NCBI GenBank assembly: GCA_047621345.1
Contig: JBLHLW010000009.1
Location: 16,390-80,389 of the forward strand
Source: Actimicrobium sp047621345
GTDB lineage: Bacteria > Pseudomonadota > Gammaproteobacteria > Burkholderiales > Burkholderiaceae_D
Reading direction: 5' to 3'
DNA: 64,000 bases
The position numbers and the translations under genes were made by a program. A model generated the notes under the pieces. That model did no database searches. It saw only the letters and a program-made list of their open reading frames with translations, and had not been told where the DNA came from. Shown in pieces: positions 48,129 through 55,195 of the stretch; within the stretch, counting starts at the first letter, position 1; every line of letters begins with the position of its first letter.

Positions 48129-48653
48129 ATGCACGCTTCATTCCGAACGCTGCTTCTTGTAGCGACGACCTTGCTGGCCTTGGTAGTGACACCATCGGCA
48201 CAGGCGCAAGCGGCCTGGGTCGCGTATTCCGGTCAGGGCCAATCGCCGATGCCGTTGCTGATCAATGACCTCGATGGCAAGCCGTTTGATCTGGCGCGCC
48301 TGAAAGGCCAAGTGGTACTGGTGAATTTCTGGGCCACCTGGTGCGAAGGCTGCCGGGCTGAAATCCCGGCATTGAATCGCTTGCAGCAGCGCTTCAAGCA
48401 GCCCAAGCTGCACATCCTTGGCGTCAACATCGGTGAAGGCAAAGCGCGCATCGGTCAGTTCACGCAGCGTATTCCAATCCAGTACACCATCTTGCGTGAT
48501 GCCGACTCGGTTGCCATGAAAGCCTGGCGCATACGCATCATGCCCACCACGTTTCTGATCGACAAGCAAGGCCGGCTGCGTTACGAGCTGGTAGGCGAAG
48601 CCGATTGGGACGACCCCATTATTCAGGCACCTGTCCTCGACCTCTTAAAATAG
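48129..48653 (+). CDS. TlpA-like thiol-disulfide oxidoreductase
   Basis: 174 residues from ATG 48129 (MHASFRTLLLVATTLLALVVTPSAQA), with a Sec signal peptide. Thioredoxin fold with the active site WATWCEGC (CXXC = CEGC) and the cis-Pro in MPTTFLID. A reductase in the periplasm of the TlpA/ResA kind; the redox partner may be the Cys protease-like protein encoded just upstream. It is 10 bases ahead of egtD. Confidence 0.92.
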   Translation: MHASFRTLLLVATTLLALVVTPSAQAQAAWVAYSGQGQSPMPLLINDLDGKPFDLARLKGQVVLVNFWATWCEGCRAEIPALNRLQQRFKQPKLHILGVNIGEGKARIGQFTQRIPIQYTILRDADSVAMKAWRIRIMPTTFLIDKQGRLRYELVGEADWDDPIIQAPVLDLLK

Positions 48654-48663
48654 GAGACTGACC

Positions 48664-49626
48664 TTGGCCCAATTCATTCAGCGTTTTTACGCCGACAAAT
48701 CCGCCATTCGCGACGAACTGCTGAGCGGTTTGCAAGCGCCGCAAGCCACGACGTCGCCCAAATATCTGTACGACGCGCTTGGCTCCAAACTGTTCGAAGC
48801 GATCTGCGAATTACCCGAGTACTACCCAACCCGCACCGAAGCGGCGATCTTCGATGCGCATGCCGAAGAGATTGCCGCCTCGGTCGGGCGCGGCCGTACA
48901 TTGATCGACCTTGGTGCTGGCAATTGCGCCAAGGCAGCGCGATTATTCCCCGTGCTGGAACCGGCGCATTACGTGCCGATCGATATCTCGGTCGACTTCC
49001 TCCGTGATTCGGTCGACACCTTGCAGCAGCGTTTTCCGGCGATGGAGATCACCGCGCTTGGCGTCGATTTTTCCGCGCCTTTCGCGTTTCCCGATCATAT
49101 TGGTCCGGCGCAGCGTTTGTTCTTCTACCCCGGCTCGTCGATCGGTAATTTTTCTCCTGACGACGCGGTGGCATTTCTTGCGCGGCTGGCGCAGGCCGGC
49201 GACAACGACGGTGGCTTGCTGATCAGCGTTGACCTCGTCAAGGAAAAACCCGTGCTCGATGCGGCGTACGACGATGCGCTTGGTGTCACGGCGTCGTTCA
49301 ATCTGAACCTGCTCAATCACCTCAATGACGTACTCGATGCCGACTTCAATGTGCGTGGCTGGCAGCATGTCGGGTTTTTCAACACCGACTTGAGCCGGAT
49401 CGAAATGCACCTGGAAGCAAAGACCGCACAAACGGTGCACTGGCGCGGTGGTCAGCGCCACTTCGCCGCTGGCGAGCGCATCCATACAGAGAACAGCTAC
49501 AAATACACGGCAGAGGGGTTCGCCACGCTACTTGCACGTGCCGGCTTCACGTTGCAACAGGCCTGGATTGATCCGCTGGGCTGGTTCATGGTCTGTCACG
49601 CGAAGGTCAACGAAAGCGAGGCATGA
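48664..49626 (+). CDS. egtD: L-histidine N(alpha)-methyltransferase (EgtD)
   Basis: 320 residues; the start is TTG 48664 (MAQFIQRFYADKSAIRDELLSGL) with AGGAGA upstream. EgtD blocks: SPKYLYDALGSKLFEAICELPEYYPTRTE, SAM site LIDLGAGNCAKAARLF, VDFLRDSV, FFYPGSSIGNFSP and GVTASFNLNLL with the conserved Asn. It trimethylates histidine to hercynine, the first step of ergothioneine synthesis. The stop overlaps the egtB start by four bases (ATGA). Confidence 0.94.
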   Translation: MAQFIQRFYADKSAIRDELLSGLQAPQATTSPKYLYDALGSKLFEAICELPEYYPTRTEAAIFDAHAEEIAASVGRGRTLIDLGAGNCAKAARLFPVLEPAHYVPIDISVDFLRDSVDTLQQRFPAMEITALGVDFSAPFAFPDHIGPAQRLFFYPGSSIGNFSPDDAVAFLARLAQAGDNDGGLLISVDLVKEKPVLDAAYDDALGVTASFNLNLLNHLNDVLDADFNVRGWQHVGFFNTDLSRIEMHLEAKTAQTVHWRGGQRHFAAGERIHTENSYKYTAEGFATLLARAGFTLQQAWIDPLGWFMVCHAKVNESEA

Positions 49627-50819
49627 ACGCGCCGGCCGAATTACGCGGACGCGGGCAACTGGCGACCGCGTTTGCGTTGACACGGGCCCGCACGGTTGCG
49701 CTGGCGGCGCCGCTGTCGGAAGAAGACGCCTGCGTGCAATCGATGCCCGATACCAGTCCGGCCAAATGGCATCTGGCACATACCACCTGGTTTTTCGAGA
49801 CTTTCCTCCTCGAGCGTTTCGAGACTGACTTCCAGCCACATCACCCGGCCTTCCGGGTCCTGTTCAATTCGTACTACAACGGCGTCGGCGAGAAACACGC
49901 GCGGGCGCAGCGGGGCATGATCACGCGCCCGTCGCTATCCGAGGTACTGGCCTACCGCGCTGCCGTCGATGCGCGTGTCACGACACTGCTGGAGGCACCA
50001 TCGCCGGAGTTGACAGCGCTGGTCCATCTTGGTCTCCAGCATGAGCAGCAGCATCAGGAGTTGCTACTCACCGACCTCAAGCATTTGCTGTCACAAAATC
50101 CGCTGCATCCGGTTTATGCGAACGATGCGACGTTGCCGCCGGCGCGGCGCTCATCGCCAGGCTGGCATCGCATTGCGGCAGGCACGGTCGAGATCGGTGT
50201 CGATGACGATGGATTCTGTTTTGATAATGAACGGCCACGCCACCGGCAATTTGTCGAGTCATTTGCGCTAGCCACGACGTTGGTGACCAACGCCGACTAC
50301 CTCGCATTCATCGACGCTGACGGCTATGGCGATGCGGCACTGTGGCTCTCCGAAGGCTGGGACTGGGTGCGTAATAACGCCATTACGCAACCGTTGTATT
50401 GGCATCGTGCCGAAACTGGCTGGCACGAATTCACCTTGCGCGGTCTACAGCCATTGGACTTGCAGCGTCCGGTGATCCATTTGTCGTACTTCGAAGCCGA
50501 CGCCTATGCCCGCTGGGCCGGCGCACGCTTGCCGACCGAAGCGCAATGGGAGTCGGCGGTGCAGTCCGCCAGTCCCGACACCTTCGATGACCTGTTCGAC
50601 GCGTGTTGGCAGTGGACTGCCAGCAGTTACGCACCGTATCCGGGTTTCGCTACCGCCGACGGCGCGCTGGGTGAATACAACGGCAAATTCATGGTCAATC
50701 AGTACGTCTTGCGCGGCGGCTCGTGCGTCACGCCGGAAGGCCACGCGCGCGCGACTTACCGCAATTTTTTCCCTGCCACGGCGCGCTGGCAGTTCACTGG
50801 TGTGCGACTGGCGCAATAG
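49623..50819 (+). CDS. egtB: Ergothioneine biosynthesis sulfoxide synthase (EgtB)
   Basis: 398 residues. An N-terminal DinB-like domain supplies the iron ligands: WHLAHTTWFFETFLL and LGLQHEQQHQELLLTDLKH. A C-terminal FGE-sulfatase/SUMF1-like domain follows: FDNERPRHRQFVESFALA, ARLPTEAQWESAV, WQWTASSYAPYPGF and LRGGSCVTPEGHARATYRNFFP. It joins hercynine to a thiol donor (gamma-glutamylcysteine or cysteine, depending on type) using oxygen and non-heme iron. No egtA, egtC or egtE is in the window, so donor and later steps are unresolved. Confidence 0.94.
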   Translation: MNAPAELRGRGQLATAFALTRARTVALAAPLSEEDACVQSMPDTSPAKWHLAHTTWFFETFLLERFETDFQPHHPAFRVLFNSYYNGVGEKHARAQRGMITRPSLSEVLAYRAAVDARVTTLLEAPSPELTALVHLGLQHEQQHQELLLTDLKHLLSQNPLHPVYANDATLPPARRSSPGWHRIAAGTVEIGVDDDGFCFDNERPRHRQFVESFALATTLVTNADYLAFIDADGYGDAALWLSEGWDWVRNNAITQPLYWHRAETGWHEFTLRGLQPLDLQRPVIHLSYFEADAYARWAGARLPTEAQWESAVQSASPDTFDDLFDACWQWTASSYAPYPGFATADGALGEYNGKFMVNQYVLRGGSCVTPEGHARATYRNFFPATARWQFTGVRLAQ

Positions 50820-50895
50820 CCTTGCTCCGCACATCCTGCTCGAATAACTGGGCATTCCAATGAATGCTAATGGCGGAGAGCCAAGGAGGGCGCTC

Positions 50896-50927
50896 GGTGC
50901 AATGCCCTTCGGTTATTGCACCCTACG
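50896..50927. repeat. Half copy of the GTGCAATGCCC hairpin repeat
   Basis: GGTGCAATGCCCTTCGG...TTGCACCCTACG equals one arm of the hairpin at 3469-3541, here without its partner arm. It is followed 19 bases on by a truncated REPIN-like element, as at 18024. Confidence 0.75.
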
Positions 50928-50946
50928 TGAAGAACCACTGCCGTTG

Positions 50947-51013
50947 TAGGGTGGGCACGGCAGTATCGTGCCCACGCGAATGCACCACCGAAGCTGGATT
51001 TGGCCGATATTCG
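50947..51013. repeat. REPIN-like element, truncated copy
   Basis: TAGGGTGGGCACGG, a short loop, CGTGCCCACGCGAATGCACCACCGAA equals the right half of copy 1 (9220-9328) in reverse orientation; the second hairpin is missing. It forms part of the extended read-through of the DUF2442-like pseudogene. Confidence 0.75.
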
Positions 51014-51060
51014 TGGTCTGCACTGATAGCTTGACGATTCAAGCGGCAATCCTTGTTGGT

Positions 51061-51209
51061 GACGTGCTCGGCTAGCAAACCGGCGATCGAGATATCCTCG
51101 TCGAGAGCATCCCAATGAATGCCATTGGCACCCCCAGCGTACGACCGTCCGACAGCATGATCGACATGCTGTTGTCATCGAATTCGACAGATTTAGCGGA
51201 AGTAGTCAT
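51061..51209 (-). pseudogene. DUF2442-like gene with internal deletion and frameshift
   Basis: From ATG 51209 the minus strand reads MTTSAKSVEFDDNSMSIMLS then DGRTLGVPM, the start of a DUF2442 protein. In another frame the following bases give GIHWDALDEDISIAGLL, the family's usual C-terminal block. The roughly 20-30 residues that normally link them (the WFPRL region) are missing, and the two parts are out of frame. The gene is therefore broken by a deletion; in frame it ends soon after RTLGVPMAFIGM. GAGGG serves as ribosome binding site. DUF2442 proteins are small and of unknown role, often beside DUF4160 partners; no partner is seen. Confidence 0.7.
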
Positions 51210-51280
51210 TGTTGTACCCTCGCACAAATCAGCCAACGATTTCAAGCGATATGAACAATCAACGTGGCTATCGTGAAGCG

Positions 51281-52879
51281 TTACTGCCCCCGCAACTTCC
51301 GCCACAACGTCGTCCTGCTCACCCCCAGATATTTCGCCGCCGCTTCCCGGTTGCCGTCAAACCGCGCCAGAACTTCCGTTAGCGACTCCGTCGGCGCGGT
51401 GCTCAGGACCATCGGTGCGACGGCCCCCGCGCGCATCAATTCCGGCGCGACCGCCAGCAACAATCCCGGCGACAAGGCCTGCAGCGGTTCTGCTGCCAGA
51501 TACAGCGCGACCCGCTCCATCATGTTGCGCAATTCACGTACGTTGCCCGGCCAGCCATAGCCCGCCAGCAGAACCGAGCAGGCCTGTAGTTCGGCATGCA
51601 GGTTGGCATGCGGGCGCAAACCCATTGCGGCCAACGCATTTTTGAGGCACCACGCGGCCAGTTCGACCTGGTCATCGGGCCGCTCGCGCAGCGGCGGCAA
51701 GGTCATTCGCAAGACGCCCAATCGGTAAAACAGGTCGGGCCTAAAGCTGCCTTCCTGCATGCGTAAGTCGAGGTCGCAATGGGTCGCGCTGACAATGCGC
51801 ACATCGACCGGTATAGGCCGGGTGCCACCGACACGCACGACTTCGCGTTCTTCGAGTACCCGCAACAACCGTGTCTGCAGCGGCAGCGCCATTTCGCCGA
51901 TTTCATCGAGGAATAGCGTGCCGTGCTGCGCTGCCTCAAACAGCCCGGCATGGCCGCCCCGGCGCGAGCCAGTGAACGCACCTTCTTCATGGCCGAAGAG
52001 CTCCGCTTCCAGTAACGACTCGGCCAGTGCGCCGCAATTCAAGGCTACGAACGGATGGCGTGCGCGTGGACTTTCGCGGTGGATGGCTTGCGCCGCCAAC
52101 TCTTTGCCGGTGCCGGTTTCGCCCTGAATCAGCACGGTGGCCGGGGAGCGGGCGAACAGCGTGATGGCTTGCCGGGCGCGTTGCATCGCAGCCGATTCGC
52201 CGCGCAAATCATTGAGTCCATGGCGCGCTCGCAAGGTGTCCGCGGGCAGGGCAGGGCGCCGTCGGTTGCTGTCGATGCGGGTGAAACGGGCGATGTCGAG
52301 CGCATCGTCGAAGGCATGGCGGATCGACGCGGCTGAATAGACGAACACGCCAGCCAGCCCCGCTTCTTCGGCCAGGTCGGTGATCAACCCGGCGCCGACG
52401 ATGGCCTCAATGCCGGCGGCTTTCAGTTCGCTGATTTGCGCGCGCGCATCTTCTTCGGTGACGTAGCTGCGCTGGACAATATCGAGGCCGAAGGTGGCCT
52501 GAAAATCCGTGAGCTCCGACATCGTCTGCTGGTAGCTGATCAGCCCGATACGGGGCGTGATCTTGCGGGCACGGGCCAGCGCTTGCAGTACGTCGAAGCC
52601 GCTGGCTTTGGCGATGATGACCGGCACGGATAGCCGGCTTTTGAGATAGGCCGCATTCGAGCCGGCGGCGATGACGGCGTCGCAGCGTTCAGTCACTAGG
52701 CGCTCGCGGATGTGGCGTACCGCATCTTCGAAGCCGAGATGAATCGGTTCGATGGTCGCGGCGTCGCCGTACTCGAGCATGATGTCGCGGAACAGGTCGA
52801 ACAGGCGCGAGATCGAGACCGTCCAGATGACTGGCTTGTCGTTGGGGTCGATGGACGCAGGGAGGTTGGGACGGTGCAT
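51281..52879 (-). CDS. prpR: Propionate catabolism operon regulator (sigma-54 activator)
   Basis: 532 residues. Residues ~15-200 are the PrpR_N sensor domain. The AAA+ domain has Walker A GETGTGKE, the sigma-54 contact loop EEGAFTGSRRGG (GAFTGS rather than GAFTGA) and Walker B GTLFLDEIGEM. A C-terminal Fis-type HTH reads REAAAKYLGVSRTTLWRKLRG. 2-Methylcitrate is the expected effector. It is divergent from prpB with 189 bases between starts, containing PrpR-like sites and a sigma-54 promoter. Confidence 0.95.
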   Translation of the reverse strand: MHRPNLPASIDPNDKPVIWTVSISRLFDLFRDIMLEYGDAATIEPIHLGFEDAVRHIRERLVTERCDAVIAAGSNAAYLKSRLSVPVIIAKASGFDVLQALARARKITPRIGLISYQQTMSELTDFQATFGLDIVQRSYVTEEDARAQISELKAAGIEAIVGAGLITDLAEEAGLAGVFVYSAASIRHAFDDALDIARFTRIDSNRRRPALPADTLRARHGLNDLRGESAAMQRARQAITLFARSPATVLIQGETGTGKELAAQAIHRESPRARHPFVALNCGALAESLLEAELFGHEEGAFTGSRRGGHAGLFEAAQHGTLFLDEIGEMALPLQTRLLRVLEEREVVRVGGTRPIPVDVRIVSATHCDLDLRMQEGSFRPDLFYRLGVLRMTLPPLRERPDDQVELAAWCLKNALAAMGLRPHANLHAELQACSVLLAGYGWPGNVRELRNMMERVALYLAAEPLQALSPGLLLAVAPELMRAGAVAPMVLSTAPTESLTEVLARFDGNREAAAKYLGVSRTTLWRKLRGQ

Positions 52880-52950
52880 GTTTCACCTTGGCGTTTCAGT
52901 GTTGCGAGTGTAACGTAGTTTGAAACGTTTTTGCTTGGTTGAAACGTTGC
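52878..52950 (+). promoter_or_regulatory. Candidate PrpR binding sites (TGAAAC repeats)
   Basis: Two direct copies of TTGAAACGTT at 52920-52929 and 52939-52948, 19 bases apart (about two helical turns), plus inverted GTTTCA copies at about 52879-52884 and 52892-52897. They lie 56 to 120 bases upstream of the sigma-54 promoter, a normal position for an enhancer site. Paired GTTTCA/TGAAAC elements are known PrpR targets in other proteobacteria. Confidence 0.65.
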
Positions 52951-53004
52951 AGGCGAAACCATCCCGCGTTGCATTGTGCGGGTTGGCAGCGATCTGTCCG
53001 AAGG

Positions 53005-53020
53005 TGGCACGGCGATTGCA
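53005..53020 (+). promoter_or_regulatory. Sigma-54 promoter of the prp operon
   Basis: TGGCACG, four bases, TTGCA: a perfect match to the -24/-12 consensus TGGCACG-N4-TTGCW, 49 bases before the prpB start. This fits control by the divergently encoded sigma-54 activator PrpR. Confidence 0.9.
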
Positions 53021-53068
53021 ATACAGGCCGCAAGCAATTCCGATGAAACACACTCGAAAGTGATCCCC

Positions 53069-53962
53069 ATGTCCCACTATTCCGCAGGAGCTGCGTTCCG
53101 CAAGGCGATGCAAGAAGAATCCCCGTTGCAAGTTGTTGGTGCCATCAACGCCAACCATGCGTTGCTGGCCAAGCGTGCCGGCTTCAAGGCCATCTACCTC
53201 TCGGGCGGCGGCGTCGCAGCCGGTTCGCTGGGCTTGCCGGACCTGGGCATCACGACGCTCGACGATGTGCTCACCGATGTGCGCCGCATTACCGATGTGT
53301 GCGACGTGCCGCTGCTGGTGGATGTCGATACCGGCTTCGGTTCATCGGCCTTCAATGTGGCCCGCACGGTCAAGTCGATGATCAAGTTCGGTGCTGCCGC
53401 GATGCACATCGAAGACCAGGTCGGCGCCAAGCGCTGCGGTCATCGGCCGAACAAGGAAATCGTCACGCTGCAGGAAATGGTTGACCGCATCAAGGCCGCC
53501 GTCGATGCCCGCACTGACGAGAACTTCGTGATCATGGCGCGTACCGATGCGCTGGCTGTCGAAGGACTGGAAGCCGCGCTCGAACGTGCGATCGCCTGTG
53601 TTGAAGCTGGCGCCGACATGATTTTCCCGGAAGCCATTACCGAACTGGCGATGTACAAGCAGTTCGCTGCCGCCGTCAAAGTGCCGGTGCTGGCCAATAT
53701 CACCGAGTTCGGTGCCACGCCGTTGTTCACCGTGGACGAACTCAAGTCGGCCGATGTCGGTCTGGTGCTCTATCCCCTGTCGGCTTTCCGCGCCATGAAC
53801 AAGGCCGCCGAAAACGTCTACACCGCGATCCGTCGCGACGGCTCGCAGCAAGCGGTGGTCGACACGATGCAGACCCGCAAGGAACTCTACGACCGCATCG
53901 ATTATTACTCGTACGAAGACAAGCTCGACGCGCTGTTCGCCGCACAGAACGCCAAAAAATAA
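53069..53962 (+). CDS. prpB: 2-Methylisocitrate lyase
   Basis: 297 residues from ATG 53069 (MSHYSAGAAFRKAMQEESPLQVVGAINANHALLAKRAGFKAIYLSG). Isocitrate lyase/PEP mutase superfamily: the metal site VDVDTGFG, the catalytic KRCGH (Cys in AKRCGHRPNKE) and IMARTDALAVEG. It splits 2-methylisocitrate to pyruvate and succinate, the last step of the methylcitrate cycle for propionate. First gene of prpB-prpC-acnD-prpF; prpC starts 42 bases later. Confidence 0.97.
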   Translation: MSHYSAGAAFRKAMQEESPLQVVGAINANHALLAKRAGFKAIYLSGGGVAAGSLGLPDLGITTLDDVLTDVRRITDVCDVPLLVDVDTGFGSSAFNVARTVKSMIKFGAAAMHIEDQVGAKRCGHRPNKEIVTLQEMVDRIKAAVDARTDENFVIMARTDALAVEGLEAALERAIACVEAGADMIFPEAITELAMYKQFAAAVKVPVLANITEFGATPLFTVDELKSADVGLVLYPLSAFRAMNKAAENVYTAIRRDGSQQAVVDTMQTRKELYDRIDYYSYEDKLDALFAAQNAKK

Positions 53963-54004
53963 TCCAAGAACAATTTACAAGCAGTCCAAAAAGAGAGACA
54001 CACC

Positions 54005-55156
54005 ATGACCGAATCCGTACCTGCTTTCAAACCGAAAAAATCCGTTGCGCTGTCTGGCGTCACCGCCGGCAATACGGCGCTGTGCACCGTTGGCAAGACC
54101 GGCAATGACTTGCACTATCGCGGCTACGACATTCTTGATATCGCGGACACCTGCGAATTTGAAGAGATTGCCCATCTGCTGGTGCATGGCAAATTGCCGA
54201 CCAGCGCCGAACTGCATGCCTACAAGACCAAACTGAAAGCCTTGCGCGGCTTGCCTGCCAGCGTGAAGGTCGTGCTGGAAGCGCTGCCGGCGTCGTCGCA
54301 TCCGATGGATGTGATGCGCACCGGTGTGTCTGCCATGGGGTGCATCCTGCCGGAAAAAGACGATCACAATACGCCCGGCGCACGCGACATCGCGGACCGG
54401 TTGATGGCTTCGCTGGGCTCGATGCTGCTGTACTGGTATCACTACAGTAGCAATGGCAAACGGATCGAAACGCAGACCGATGATGAATCCATTGGCGCGC
54501 ATTTCTTGCATCTGCTGCACGGCAAGAAGCCGACCGAAGAATGGGAAAAAGCGATGCATACCTCGCTGATCCTGTACGCCGAACATGAATTCAATGCCTC
54601 GACCTTTGCGGCCCGCGTCGTCGCCGGTACGGGCTCGGACATGTTCTCTGCCATCACCGGCGGGATCGGTGCGTTGCGCGGACCCAAGCACGGCGGTGCC
54701 AATGAAGTCGCCTTCGAAATCCAGAAACGTTACGACAATCCCGATGAAGCCGAAGCCGACATCCGTCGCCGCGTCGAGAACAAGGAAGTCGTCATCGGTT
54801 TCGGACATCCGGTCTACACCGTCTCGGATCCGCGCAACAAGGTCATCAAGGATGTGGCCAAGGCGCTGTCGATCGACGAAGGATCGACCAAGATGTTCGA
54901 CATCGCCGAGCGTCTTGAAACCGTGATGTGGGAAGCCAAAAAAATGTTCCCTAACCTCGACTGGTTTTCGGCCGTGTCGTACCACATGATGGGCGTGCCG
55001 ACCGCGATGTTTACGCCGCTGTTCGTCATCGCACGGACCTCCGGTTGGGCCGCGCACATCATCGAGCAACGCATCGACAACAAGATCATTCGCCCGAGCG
55101 CCAACTATGTCGGCCCCGACGATCTGGCTTTTGTGCCGATCAGCAAGCGCAAGTAA
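54005..55156 (+). CDS. prpC: 2-Methylcitrate synthase
   Basis: 383 residues, the short citrate synthase type. Key residues sit in SSHPMDVMRTG (His), GALRGPKHGGANE (His), GFGHPVYTVSDPRNKVIK and the AWAAHIIEQ-like RTSGWAAHIIEQR. It condenses propionyl-CoA with oxaloacetate to 2-methylcitrate. Length, operon position and lack of the N-terminal extension of GltA distinguish it from citrate synthase. Confidence 0.97.
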   Translation: MTESVPAFKPKKSVALSGVTAGNTALCTVGKTGNDLHYRGYDILDIADTCEFEEIAHLLVHGKLPTSAELHAYKTKLKALRGLPASVKVVLEALPASSHPMDVMRTGVSAMGCILPEKDDHNTPGARDIADRLMASLGSMLLYWYHYSSNGKRIETQTDDESIGAHFLHLLHGKKPTEEWEKAMHTSLILYAEHEFNASTFAARVVAGTGSDMFSAITGGIGALRGPKHGGANEVAFEIQKRYDNPDEAEADIRRRVENKEVVIGFGHPVYTVSDPRNKVIKDVAKALSIDEGSTKMFDIAERLETVMWEAKKMFPNLDWFSAVSYHMMGVPTAMFTPLFVIARTSGWAAHIIEQRIDNKIIRPSANYVGPDDLAFVPISKRK

Positions 55157-55195
55157 GAACGAGTTAGCGCTCCCACCCCTTCTTCAAAGGACGCC

